From Curvibacter sp. CHRR-16 (GTDB lineage Bacteria > Pseudomonadota > Gammaproteobacteria > Burkholderiales > Burkholderiaceae_C): DNA of 64,000 bases. The notes under the pieces were generated by a model that was given only the letters and a program-made list of their open reading frames with translations, searched no databases and had not been told where the DNA came from. How positions within the stretch are numbered: the stretch's first letter is position 1; every line of letters starts with the position of its first letter. The position numbers were made by a program, and so were the translations under genes. Location: contig NZ_JAHCSH010000004.1 in the NCBI RefSeq assembly GCF_018474005.1, positions 372,001 to 436,000 on the forward strand. Reading direction: 5' to 3'. This document shows positions 44,940 through 53,846 of this stretch, one piece after another.

Positions 44940-46277
44940 ATGTCTACTCAGTCCACACCATCCGTGCGCCAGCGCACAAATCGCCTGACCATGCTGGCAA
45001 TAGCAAGCGCGTTGACCTGCTTGGCAACCTCTGCCAGCGCCCACAGCTTGGGCGATTTGCTGCAAGCAGCGCGCCAATACGATGCCACCTACTTGGGCGC
45101 CCAACAGCAATACCAAGCCAACTTGGCCAAAGCAGAACAAAGCAAATCTTTGCTGCTGCCCACCGTAGGGCTGAGTGCCAGCAGCACCCGCACCTCCACC
45201 CAGTCGGATCCCGGTGTCAATGAATACGCATACAACACCAATTCCGCAACGGTGAGCGCCAGCCAACCGCTGTACAACCCATCCAACAAAGCCAGCTACG
45301 ACCAAGCAAAAATCCAGCTTATATCGTCCCAAGCCCAGCTGAACGCGGCAGAACAAGACCTGATCGTGCGCGTGGCACAGGCTTACTTTGACGCACTGGC
45401 CTCACAAGACAGCCTGAGCTATGTGCAAGCGCAGAAAAAAGCCGTGGCCGAGCAACTGGCATCGGCCAAGCGCAACTTTGAAGTCGGTACGGCCACCATC
45501 ACCGACAGCAAAGAGGCGCAATCGCGGTATGACTTGGTAGTAGCCCAAGAATTGGCAGCACAAAACGATTTGGAAATCAAAACCTTGGCCTTGCGCCAGT
45601 TGGTTGGCATTGCTGATGCGCAGCCCGATCCCATTTCCAATACCCTGCCCACAGCAGAAGGTGATATGCAAGCCTGGATAGACAAGGCTATGCAACAACA
45701 CCCCACCTTGCAACAACTCCAAATCGCAGAACAGGTGGCCAAGCTGGAAACGGAGAAAGCCCGTGCAGGTCACAAACCCACTGTCAGTTTGACCGGTAGC
45801 TACACCATGGCCGATGCTGTAGATGGAACTTCATCAAAGTCTTTTGGTGGCACCACCGTACACAACAAAAATGCCAGCATCGGTGTGAGTGTGAGCATTC
45901 CACTCTACTCGGGTGGCTCTACGCAAAACCGCATCAAAGAAACTTTGGCCTTGGAAGACAAAGCCCATGATGATGTACTGGCAGCTCAGCGCAGCATCAG
46001 CCAAAACGTGCGCAGTGCCTACTTGGGCCTGACATCGGGTTTGAGCCAAGTAAAGGCCGAAGCCTCCAGCCAAAGCTCCTTGGAGTCCAACCAAGTGGGC
46101 TACCGTGTAGGCGTACGCATCAACATCGATGTGCTCAATGCCCAAAGCCAGCTATACAGCACCAAATCGAGCTTGGCCCAAGCGCGCTACAACGTGCTCA
46201 TGACCAGCCTCAAGCTCAAACAAGCAGTGGGTGTATTGACTACAGAAGACGCACTCAAACTGAGTCCCAAACCCTGA
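44940..46277 (+). CDS. TolC-type outer-membrane efflux channel
   Basis: Outer-membrane factor of 445 residues forming a trimeric exit duct. The N-terminus MSTQSTPSVRQRTNRLTMLA leads into a signal ending SASA, then HSLGDLLQAARQYDATYLGAQQQY and the paired helical repeats (SQPLYNPSNKASYDQAK and VSIPLYSGGSTQNRIKETL mark the two repeats). It likely completes the adaptor/pump system encoded at 39965-44227, although it could serve other pumps. Convergent waaA follows after 15 bases. Confidence 0.92.
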   Translation: MSTQSTPSVRQRTNRLTMLAIASALTCLATSASAHSLGDLLQAARQYDATYLGAQQQYQANLAKAEQSKSLLLPTVGLSASSTRTSTQSDPGVNEYAYNTNSATVSASQPLYNPSNKASYDQAKIQLISSQAQLNAAEQDLIVRVAQAYFDALASQDSLSYVQAQKKAVAEQLASAKRNFEVGTATITDSKEAQSRYDLVVAQELAAQNDLEIKTLALRQLVGIADAQPDPISNTLPTAEGDMQAWIDKAMQQHPTLQQLQIAEQVAKLETEKARAGHKPTVSLTGSYTMADAVDGTSSKSFGGTTVHNKNASIGVSVSIPLYSGGSTQNRIKETLALEDKAHDDVLAAQRSISQNVRSAYLGLTSGLSQVKAEASSQSSLESNQVGYRVGVRINIDVLNAQSQLYSTKSSLAQARYNVLMTSLKLKQAVGVLTTEDALKLSPKP

Positions 46278-46292
46278 GCCAATGCCTAGGCA

Positions 46293-47606
46293 TCAGCCCA
46301 ACACAGCCCGCACCGCATGGGCTGTGCGTTGGGCGGCCCCCCGGTGCTGTGCCACCCAGTCTTGGGCAAGCACTTGGGTTTGCGGCAATTGCGCCCCATA
46401 AGCCCATGCGGTGGCAGCGTGCACAGCTTGGCCTATGTCGGCCACGCGGCGTGCGACCCCAGTTTGTTCCGCATCCAAGCAGGCTTGGGTAAAGTTGAAG
46501 GTGTGCGGCCCCATCACAATGGGCACACCGCAGGCAGCAGCTTCTATCAAGTTCTGCCCCCCCAAGGGCGCAAAGCTTCCCCCCAGCAAAGCCACATGGG
46601 CCATGCCAAAGTACAACGGCATTTCACCCAAACTATCACCCAACCACACCGTAGGTTGGGGGGTATTCAGTTGCGGACCGGCATCACCCCATTGACTGCG
46701 CCGCTGCACCACATAACCCGCTTGCTCTAGCAGTTGGGCCACTTCACCAAAACGCTGCGGATGGCGTGGAACCACCAGCCACTGGACTCGCGGCGCCCCC
46801 TGCTGCGTGGAGCTGAGTGTTTGCAGCGCCTCCAGCCACAGGGTTTCTTCCCCTTCACGTGAACTGGCAAATAGCAGCACGGGGATGCCCTGCTGGACGC
46901 GGCATGCATCGCGCCATGCACGGCCTTGGGCTTGCAAACTGGGCGATGGATGCACGTCGTATTTGAAATTACCCATCACCCCCTGCACTGTCGCACCAAG
47001 CTGGCGCAGACGCTGGGCATCGGCTTCGGTTTGGGCCCACACACCATGCAGCGCACGGTATGCAGGCAAGGCCAAGCTGCTCCAGCGCAAGGACTGGCGC
47101 AGGGTTTTCTCGCTCATGCGGGCATTGACCAAGCACAGTGGTATGCCTGCCTCACGGCACACGTGGGCCAAGTTGGGCCACACCTCGGTTTCCATGAGCA
47201 AACCTATGCTGGGCTGGAAATGGCGCACAAAACGCTGCACCGCCGCCGGGCTGTCCCACGGCTGCCATACCTGCAGGTCTCCAGCTTGCAACAAGGCCTG
47301 CCCGGCCTCGCGCCCGGTGGCTGTGCCATGGGTGAGCAGCAAACGCATGCCCGGCAAGGCTTGGCGCAAGGCCTGCAAAAAAGGCACCACGGCCCGCGTT
47401 TCGCCCAAAGACACGGTGTGCAACCACACCAGCGGTACGCTGCGTTGTGACACTTCAGCAGGGCAGGTGTAATAGCCCATGCGCTCAGGCAGATGCAGCC
47501 CATAGAGCGGCTCCTGCTTAGCGCGGCGCAGCCACTTGCGGCGCGCCACAGGCTGGGCCAGTGTCATGACCAGGCTGTAGAAGGCTAAGGCAAGGGTTTT
47601 GCGCAT
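46293..47606 (-). CDS. waaA: 3-deoxy-D-manno-octulosonic acid (Kdo) transferase
   Basis: Adds Kdo to lipid A precursor at the inner membrane in LPS synthesis. It is 437 residues with an N-terminal membrane anchor (LALAFYSLVMTLAQPVA). Family blocks are WLHTVSLGETRAVVPFLQAL, LLLTHGTATGREAG, LLMETEVWPNLAHVCREAGIPLCLVNARMSEKT, ASSREGEE, and LGGSFAPLGGQNLIEAAACGVP. The ATG at 47606 starts 2 bases after the waaC stop, so it belongs to the leftward PGM-waaC-waaA operon. Confidence 0.95.
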   Translation of the reverse strand: MRKTLALAFYSLVMTLAQPVARRKWLRRAKQEPLYGLHLPERMGYYTCPAEVSQRSVPLVWLHTVSLGETRAVVPFLQALRQALPGMRLLLTHGTATGREAGQALLQAGDLQVWQPWDSPAAVQRFVRHFQPSIGLLMETEVWPNLAHVCREAGIPLCLVNARMSEKTLRQSLRWSSLALPAYRALHGVWAQTEADAQRLRQLGATVQGVMGNFKYDVHPSPSLQAQGRAWRDACRVQQGIPVLLFASSREGEETLWLEALQTLSSTQQGAPRVQWLVVPRHPQRFGEVAQLLEQAGYVVQRRSQWGDAGPQLNTPQPTVWLGDSLGEMPLYFGMAHVALLGGSFAPLGGQNLIEAAACGVPIVMGPHTFNFTQACLDAEQTGVARRVADIGQAVHAATAWAYGAQLPQTQVLAQDWVAQHRGAAQRTAHAVRAVLG

Positions 47607-47608
47607 CG

Positions 47609-48691
47609 TCAATGTCCAGACAGTGTGGCTTGTGGTGGCAGCACGGGAACGCCCAAAGCAATCCATGCCGACCAGACCTCTTGCACGTTGGGTGTCGGCT
47701 GGGCATACACGCTTAACTGGCGCGCTGCACCACCATAAGGATCCGGCAAAGGGCCCGTGCGCCATGCGGTGTTGAAGTTGTATATCTGCACGTGGGGCAA
47801 ATCCAAGGCCACGGCAATGTGGCTCACCCCACTGTCCACCCCGATCACTCCAGCGCAAAAAGCCAGCGTATCGGTCAGGTCATCGAGCGGCATCAGCGGC
47901 CACAGCACCGGGCGCTCTAGCCCCGCTGCAATGGATTGGCTCTGGTCTTGTTCGCGTTGGCTTCCATGGGCTAAAGCCACCAGAAAACCAGCTTTTTCCA
48001 AGCGTTGGCCCAAGGCTACCCACTGGGCCAAGGGCCATTCTTTGTCGGCACGCGATGTGCCATGCACCAACGCCACCACAGGCTGAGCAGGCACAAAGGG
48101 GCTGCTGGCAGGGGCCAGCCATGCGGGCGCTTGGGTGCGTGCAGCGCGCAAGCCAAACCTGGGTGCAGGATGCGCATCGCTGCCCAAGGCTTGGGCGCAC
48201 AGTTGGCGCGAGCGCTGCACAGCATGCACATGCGGATGCATGCTGATGGCCTCATCGGCCACCCAGCGGGTGGGGGCTTCGTAGCTGGATCCATCGGTAC
48301 GGTGCGCCAGCGCATAGCGCTTGCCACCCTGCGCAGTGCGGGCCAAGCGCGCCACCAAAGCCGATTTGGTCAGACCTTGTAGGTCGAGCACAGCATCGTA
48401 GGCATCGCGCTGCAACTCCTGCTTGAATGCACGCCATGCAGCACGCGTGGCCGCCGTCCACCAGCTTTTGCGCCAGCGGCGAAGATCGCAAGGGATGACG
48501 CGCCCTACCCCATCGCAACGCTGCACCAGCGGGGCAAAGCCACGCTCCACCACCCAGTCAATCTGGGCCTGTGGATAAGCGCGGTGCAAGTCTTGCACCG
48601 CCGGCATGGCGTGCACCACATCGCCCAGCGACGACAGCTTGACGATGAGAATGCGCTGCACAGCAGGGCGCGTCGGTGCAGGCAAATTCAA
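47609..48691 (-). CDS. waaC: LPS heptosyltransferase I
   Basis: Adds the first heptose to Kdo in the LPS inner core, using ADP-heptose. It is 360 residues, GT-B fold. ILIVKLSSLGDVVHAMPAVQDL at the N-terminus, VLDLQGLTKSALVARLA, HGTSRADKEWPLAQWVAL and GVIGVDSGVSHIAVALDLPHV are the family blocks. The upstream ATG overlaps the phosphomannomutase stop by 4 bases (ATGA) and waaA follows after 2 bases. It acts in the cytoplasm at the inner membrane. Confidence 0.94.
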   Translation of the reverse strand: MNLPAPTRPAVQRILIVKLSSLGDVVHAMPAVQDLHRAYPQAQIDWVVERGFAPLVQRCDGVGRVIPCDLRRWRKSWWTAATRAAWRAFKQELQRDAYDAVLDLQGLTKSALVARLARTAQGGKRYALAHRTDGSSYEAPTRWVADEAISMHPHVHAVQRSRQLCAQALGSDAHPAPRFGLRAARTQAPAWLAPASSPFVPAQPVVALVHGTSRADKEWPLAQWVALGQRLEKAGFLVALAHGSQREQDQSQSIAAGLERPVLWPLMPLDDLTDTLAFCAGVIGVDSGVSHIAVALDLPHVQIYNFNTAWRTGPLPDPYGGAARQLSVYAQPTPNVQEVWSAWIALGVPVLPPQATLSGH

Positions 48692-50082
48692 TGCGCGCTC
48701 TCCTGCAACTTGGCATCGGGTTTGACTTGGTGCAGCAGCGCCAGCATGGCTGCGCGGATACGCTCCAGCGCGGCATCGGTCTGGCCTTCAAAGCGCAGCA
48801 CCAGCACGGGCGTGGTGTTGGAGGCACGGATGAGGCCAAAGCCGTCGGCCCAGTCCACACGCAAGCCGTCGATGGTATTGACCTCGGCCGGGGCTTCAAA
48901 TGCCGGGTTGCCTTGGGCTGCTTGCACCAGCTGGGCCACCAATTGGTGTGGCTCGCCTTCGGCACAGGCCACATTCAATTCGGGCGTGCTGTGGCTCTGG
49001 GGCAAAGCGTTGAGCACCGCGCTGGGGTTGGCCGAGCGGCTCACGATTTCGAGCAAACGGCAGCCCGCATAGGTGCCGTCGTCAAAACCGAACCAACGCT
49101 CTTTGAAGAAGATGTGGCCGCTCATCTCGCCACCCAAGGGGGAATCCACCTCGCGCATTTTGGCTTTGATGAGCGAATGTCCCGTTTTGAACATGAGCGC
49201 TTGACCACCTGCAGCGCGGATGGCCGGAGCCAACTGCTGCGAGCACTTGACGTCAAACACGATGTTGCCACCGGGTACGCGCGAGAGCACATCGGCGGCA
49301 AACAGCATCATCTGGCGGTCAGGAAAGATGTTGTTGCCCTCTTTGGTGACGATGCCCAAGCGGTCGCCATCGCCGTCAAACGCTAAGCCCAGCTCGGCGT
49401 CGCTGTTTTTCAGCGCCTCGATCACGTCGTGCAGGTTCTCGGGCTTGGAAGGGTCGGGGTGGTGGTTGGGGAAGGTGCCATCCACTTCGCTGTAGAGCTC
49501 CTGCACCTCGCAGCCAATGGCACGCAAGATAGCCGGGGCCGAGGCACCGGCCACGCCGTTGCCCGAATCGACCACCACCTTGATGGGGCGGACCAGCTTG
49601 ATGTCGCTGCGGATGCGCTCCAGATAGGCAGGGAACACGTCCACTTGGCGCTGCGAACCACCGGGCTGCAGCACCCAGCTTTCTTGTTCCATCATCTGGC
49701 GCAGGGCTTGGATTTCATCGCCATAAATGGCCTTGCCCGCCAGCACCATCTTGAAACCGTTGTAGTCCTTGGGGTTGTGGCTGCCAGTTACCTGGATACC
49801 GCTTTGGCACAGCGTAGTCGCTGCAAAGTACAGCATGGGCGTGGTGACCATGCCGACGTCAATCACCTCCATACCCGCTTCTTGCAAACCTTGGCGCAGC
49901 GCAGCAGCCAGCTCAGGGCCACTCAAACGGCCATCGCGGCCCACTGCCACCTGCTTTTGCCCCAGCCGCAAAGCTGTGGTGCCAAAAGCACGGCCCAGCC
50001 CCAGCGCCACCGCGGGAGTGAGGGTGCTGGGCACGATGCCACGGATGTCATAGGCCTTGAAAATGCTGGCAGCTAACTGCAT
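48688..50082 (-). CDS. phosphomannomutase/phosphoglucomutase
   Basis: Interconverts hexose 1- and 6-phosphates for LPS or exopolysaccharide nucleotide-sugar supply. It is 464 residues, four-domain alpha-D-phosphohexomutase. The catalytic serine is in VTGSHNPKDYNGFKM (Ser101), the magnesium loop is FDGDGDRLGIV, and the sugar-specificity loop GGEMSGHIFF is complete. AlgC-like enzymes of this type act on both mannose and glucose phosphates. It heads the waaC-waaA operon and overlaps waaC. Confidence 0.92.
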   Translation of the reverse strand: MQLAASIFKAYDIRGIVPSTLTPAVALGLGRAFGTTALRLGQKQVAVGRDGRLSGPELAAALRQGLQEAGMEVIDVGMVTTPMLYFAATTLCQSGIQVTGSHNPKDYNGFKMVLAGKAIYGDEIQALRQMMEQESWVLQPGGSQRQVDVFPAYLERIRSDIKLVRPIKVVVDSGNGVAGASAPAILRAIGCEVQELYSEVDGTFPNHHPDPSKPENLHDVIEALKNSDAELGLAFDGDGDRLGIVTKEGNNIFPDRQMMLFAADVLSRVPGGNIVFDVKCSQQLAPAIRAAGGQALMFKTGHSLIKAKMREVDSPLGGEMSGHIFFKERWFGFDDGTYAGCRLLEIVSRSANPSAVLNALPQSHSTPELNVACAEGEPHQLVAQLVQAAQGNPAFEAPAEVNTIDGLRVDWADGFGLIRASNTTPVLVLRFEGQTDAALERIRAAMLALLHQVKPDAKLQESAH

Positions 50083-50153
50083 GGGTTCCCCTTGGTTTGT
50101 TTATGGTGGTTGATGGAATGAACGGCGGGCATTGTAGGGGGGCGACATGACGC

Positions 50154-50804
50154 CTAGAGGGCAGCTGCGCGGGTGCGCCACAGCGACCACAACTCTTGGG
50201 ACACCTGCCACAGCAGCTTGGCCCCAAAGGCCGCCACCAAAACCGCACACACGCGGTTCATGCGCTGGCGCTGCGTGGCATAAAAGCGCTGTACCCGGTG
50301 GTTGGAAAAAACCAAGGACAGCAGCACATGCCAGCACAGTGAGTTGAGGTAACACACCACCATGCTGGCGACCACCAATTGCCACGGGGCATCGGCAGGC
50401 AGCAAGCTGGCAAACACGCTGCTAAAAAACAGCGCCGTTTTGGGGTTGAGGATGTTGGTGACAAATCCCGTGCGCATAGCAGGCATCCAACCGCGCAGCA
50501 CCGCTTGTGTGGCTTGCTCCCCGCTGGAGCGCGCAGCAGCCATGCGCCATGCCACGTACAGCAAATACAAGCCACCCGCTATTTGGGCCACCTGACGCAA
50601 CACCGGATGCAAGGCAAACACCACCCCAAGCCCCAATACGGCCAGGGTGGCCCACGCCGCTGTGACGCACGAAATACCTACTGTGGCGGCCAAGGCCTCG
50701 CGGCGCTGCCCCGATGCAGCCAACTGCCCCACCAGCACAAAGTTGGCCCCAGGGGTGATGAGCACCACCCAGTGCAGCATGGCAATCGACAGCAATACCG
50801 TCAT
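50154..50804 (-). CDS. LysE/RhtB-family amino-acid exporter
   Basis: Six-segment inner-membrane exporter of 216 residues. LITPGANFVLVGQLAASG (TPGxxF motif) and GFVTNILNPKTALFFSSVF are diagnostic. Members export homoserine, threonine, leucine or other small compounds; the substrate is not visible. It stands alone between the phosphomannomutase and MOSC genes on the same strand. A 71-base gap to the upstream-lying neighbour holds nothing recognisable. Confidence 0.9.
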   Translation of the reverse strand: MTVLLSIAMLHWVVLITPGANFVLVGQLAASGQRREALAATVGISCVTAAWATLAVLGLGVVFALHPVLRQVAQIAGGLYLLYVAWRMAAARSSGEQATQAVLRGWMPAMRTGFVTNILNPKTALFFSSVFASLLPADAPWQLVVASMVVCYLNSLCWHVLLSLVFSNHRVQRFYATQRQRMNRVCAVLVAAFGAKLLWQVSQELWSLWRTRAAAL

Positions 50805-50831
50805 GTGTTGTCTCCTGTGTTGTCTGGGTCA

Positions 50832-51794
50832 TTACACCCCATAGCCTACCCACACCGTCTGTCCCACGTGCAGCGGGGTGGCCGAGGGCCGCAGCACCAC
50901 CGCATTCATGCCAAACGTGGGCGCACCGTCCATGCGGGCGTCGCGGCGGTAGCGCAAGAGTGCATCGCCCACGGCAGGGTCGCCCTGGGCGGTTTGGGGA
51001 TCGATATTGGGGATGGGGCAGCGCACGCAAGGCTTGACGAGTTGCAAGCGCGCATCGGCATGGGTAGCAGTGCCCGTCCACAGCGTGCACAGGTAGTCTT
51101 CCTCGTGCGCGGGCAAGTCGCTGAGCACGATGTTGGGGCGAAAGCGCAACAGGCTGGGCACTGCAGGGAGCGTACCTTGGCCTGCGCTGTGCTGGACTAT
51201 GTCCTCGTGCAAAGCCTGGGCTGCGCTGTCGGTGGTCAGCAGCAACGGATAGCCATCGGAAAAGCGGGTGTGGGTTTGCCAGCCCTCGGTGCGGCTGGTG
51301 CTGCACAGGCGCTGCTGGGCGGGGTCAAACGCCACCAAGCGCACGGAGTGGCCCAAAAAGTAGCTGAACCACGCCGCAGTGGCATCGCCCACATCGTGCG
51401 CGGGCACACTGTCGCGCCACACCTGCACGGTGCGCACGCTGGCCCCTGCTGTGTGGGCTGACCACCTTGCGGGCACCTGCAGCGCTGGCATGCCCGGGGC
51501 TTGCAACAGCAAGTGATCCAACTCCCCGCTGGCATGGTCATAGACCAGTTGCGGCTGGATCAAGACCATGCGCGGCCATTCACGCTGGGTGCAAAAGCGC
51601 CCGGCCTCGTCCACCAGCATCCAGTGCCTGTCCCACTGCAGGCCCTGCTCCAGCAGATGCGCTTGCTGCAGGGCAATGCCCGCGCACGATTTGATGGGGT
51701 AGACCCAGAGCTGGGCAATGTGGGCTTGTGCATCGGGCTCGGGCAAAGCGGCAAAAGGATGGTGCTTGGGCAGCGTTTGGGTGGGTGCAGTCAT
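50832..51794 (-). CDS. MOSC domain protein (YcbX-like)
   Basis: Binds molybdenum cofactor and may reduce N-hydroxylated bases or similar compounds, as mARC/YcbX proteins do. It is 320 residues: an N-terminal MOSC-N beta barrel (IAQLWVYPIKSCAGIALQQA) and a MOSC domain with RFRPNIVLSDLPAHEEDYL and the cofactor-binding cysteine in LVKPCVRCPIPNID. The C-terminal 2Fe-2S domain of longer YcbX proteins is absent, so it needs a separate partner. It is divergent from the UbiH-type gene. Confidence 0.9.
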   Translation of the reverse strand: MTAPTQTLPKHHPFAALPEPDAQAHIAQLWVYPIKSCAGIALQQAHLLEQGLQWDRHWMLVDEAGRFCTQREWPRMVLIQPQLVYDHASGELDHLLLQAPGMPALQVPARWSAHTAGASVRTVQVWRDSVPAHDVGDATAAWFSYFLGHSVRLVAFDPAQQRLCSTSRTEGWQTHTRFSDGYPLLLTTDSAAQALHEDIVQHSAGQGTLPAVPSLLRFRPNIVLSDLPAHEEDYLCTLWTGTATHADARLQLVKPCVRCPIPNIDPQTAQGDPAVGDALLRYRRDARMDGAPTFGMNAVVLRPSATPLHVGQTVWVGYGV

Positions 51795-51849
51795 GGAAAG
51801 CGTGGCAGTTAGCGCGACAATGGCGGCTGTTTTGGAGTACGAGGCATGT

Positions 51850-52983
51850 ATGTCGCAAACCTATGATATTGGCATTCGGGGCGGAGGCATTGTGGGCTGC
51901 ACCTTGGCCCTGCATTTGGCCGCCAAACGCCTGCGCGTGGCCCTGCACGCGCCCACCTTGCACCGCGATGAGCAAGGCGGTGACGTGCGTGCTTATGCCC
52001 TGAACCAATCGTCCCGCCAGTTGCTGGACGCCATTCGCTGCTGGCCCGGCGAACTGGCCGCTACGCCCGTGCTGCGCATGCAAGTGCATGGCGACCAAGG
52101 GGGTGCCATCCAGTTTGATGCAGCCATGCAAGGCGTACCGGCGCTGAACTGGATCGTGGATGTGCCAGCGCTGGAGGCCAAACTGCGAGAAGCCATAGGC
52201 TACCAACCCCTCATCACCTTGGTGGATGAACCCGCCCCGGCCGAGCTGACCGTGGTATGTGAAGGCCGCGCCAGCCAAACCCGGGCCGAGTTGAGTGTGG
52301 AGTTCGACACCCACCCCTACCAGCAATATGCCGTGGCCACCCGGGTACGCAGCGTCACGCCGCACCAGCGCATCGCCCACCAGTGGTTCCAGCACAGCGG
52401 CAACGACAGCGCCATCGCAGGCTTTTTGCCCATGGGTGGGCGCGACAGTGGCGACTGGGCTGTGGTGTGGTCCGTATCGGCCACCCAGCAACAGCAGCTA
52501 CTGGCCCTGAGCGACGACGAGTTTTGCCAGCAACTGGCCGCAGTGACCGAAGGCGAGCTAGGCCCCTTTACCTTGCTAGCACCGCGCCAAACTTGGATGC
52601 TGCAACACGCCTGCGCCCAGCGCTGGAGCGGCCGCGCCGCTTGGGGCAGCTGGGTGCTGGCCGGTGATGCCGCCCACAACGTGCACCCACTGGCAGGCCA
52701 AGGGCTCAACTTAGGCCTGGGCGATGCTACAGAATTGATAGCACGCATAGCGCACCGGGATTACTGGAGGGCCGTATCCGACCCCAAAGTGCTGCGCGCC
52801 TACGAACGCGCCCGCAAGGCCGACTTTGCACTGGTAGGCGGCACTGGCGATGCGCTGCAGCGCCTGTTTGCCCACCCCCACACCGCCGTGCAACAACTGC
52901 GCAACCGCGGCATGAGCCTGATGAACGCCAGCGGTTTTGCCAAACACTGGCTGGCCCAGCAAGCCATGCACACCCACGGCTAA
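51850..52983 (+). CDS. FAD-dependent UbiH/UbiF-type monooxygenase
   Basis: Aromatic-ring hydroxylase of 377 residues in the ubiquinone-pathway family (UbiH/UbiF/UbiI). The FAD Rossmann loop is GIRGGGIVGCTLALHLAAKR. The middle DG-type and C-terminal VLAGDAAHNVHPLAGQGLNLGLGD motifs are complete. GAGG is 5 bases before the ATG at 51850; open sequence upstream belongs to the opposite strand. Which ring position it hydroxylates cannot be told. The DsbC-type gene follows after 78 bases on the same strand. Confidence 0.87.
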   Translation: MSQTYDIGIRGGGIVGCTLALHLAAKRLRVALHAPTLHRDEQGGDVRAYALNQSSRQLLDAIRCWPGELAATPVLRMQVHGDQGGAIQFDAAMQGVPALNWIVDVPALEAKLREAIGYQPLITLVDEPAPAELTVVCEGRASQTRAELSVEFDTHPYQQYAVATRVRSVTPHQRIAHQWFQHSGNDSAIAGFLPMGGRDSGDWAVVWSVSATQQQQLLALSDDEFCQQLAAVTEGELGPFTLLAPRQTWMLQHACAQRWSGRAAWGSWVLAGDAAHNVHPLAGQGLNLGLGDATELIARIAHRDYWRAVSDPKVLRAYERARKADFALVGGTGDALQRLFAHPHTAVQQLRNRGMSLMNASGFAKHWLAQQAMHTHG

Positions 52984-53061
52984 GACGTGCGCCTGCAACA
53001 CCCCGCCATCCGCAAGGGGCATGCCTTAGCGGCATCGGGGCAGCGTGGCTACACTTAAGGC

Positions 53062-53826
53062 ATGCAATACCTGTACACCCCTGCCAGCCGCCTCACCCGC
53101 GCCTTGCGTCCAGCCGCTGTGTTGGCCGCTGTACTCACTCTCTCGCTGTCGGTACACGCTCAGGCGCAAGAAGACGCGCTGCGCGCTGCACTGCAAAAAC
53201 GCATTCCGCAACTGGGCAAGATCGACGAAGTGCGCAAAGCCCCCATGCCCGGTTTGTACGAAGTGCGCGTCAATGGCGCTGAGATTTACTACACCGACGC
53301 CAAGGGCGACTTCATCATCAACGGCTCCATTTTGGAGAGCAAAAGCCTGCGCAACCTGACTGAAGAGCGGCTCAACAAGCTCACCGCGGTGGCCTTTGAC
53401 AAGCTGCCGCTGGCCGATGCCTTCACCATCGTGCGTGGCAACGGCAAACGCAAGCTGGCGGTGTTTGAAGACCCCAACTGCAGCTACTGCCACCGCTTCG
53501 AGCGCGATTTGCAAAAAATCGACAACGTGACGGTTTACCTCTTCCTCTACCCCATCTTGGGGCCAGACTCGGTGGAAAAGTCCAAAGCCATCTGGTGCTC
53601 GCGTGACAAAGGCCAAGCCTGGCAAGACTGGATGCTGCGCCAGCAGCAACCGCCGGCTGCCGCTTCCATGTGCAACACCACCCCGATTGCCCGCAACGTG
53701 GAGTTCGGCAAAACCTACCGCCTCAACGGCACGCCTACGCTCATCTTCCCCGATGGCACCCGCATTCCCGGCGCCATGGAAGCATCGCAAATCGAGAAAT
53801 ACCTGAGCCAAACCAACAAGGGCTAA
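53062..53826 (+). CDS. DsbC-type periplasmic disulfide isomerase
   Basis: Periplasmic thiol:disulfide interchange protein of 254 residues. The signal peptide ends near residue 35 (VHAQAQ). The mature protein has an N-terminal dimerisation domain (about 38-115) and a thioredoxin-fold domain with active site CSYC (Cys140, Cys143) and cis-proline loop NGTPTLIFPDG. The second cysteine pair of DsbC is in IWCSRD and ASMCNTT. It isomerises wrong disulfides with electrons from DsbD. A 21-base gap leads to the M61 gene. Confidence 0.92.
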   Translation: MQYLYTPASRLTRALRPAAVLAAVLTLSLSVHAQAQEDALRAALQKRIPQLGKIDEVRKAPMPGLYEVRVNGAEIYYTDAKGDFIINGSILESKSLRNLTEERLNKLTAVAFDKLPLADAFTIVRGNGKRKLAVFEDPNCSYCHRFERDLQKIDNVTVYLFLYPILGPDSVEKSKAIWCSRDKGQAWQDWMLRQQQPPAAASMCNTTPIARNVEFGKTYRLNGTPTLIFPDGTRIPGAMEASQIEKYLSQTNKG

Positions 53827-53846
53827 ACGCCACCATCATCATCGCC

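Noticed and set aside
52725-52750. Fourth copy of the dispersed repeat inside the UbiH-type gene
   Set aside because: Only GCTA and AATTGATAGCA match, the sequence is coding, and the hairpin arms are not preserved.
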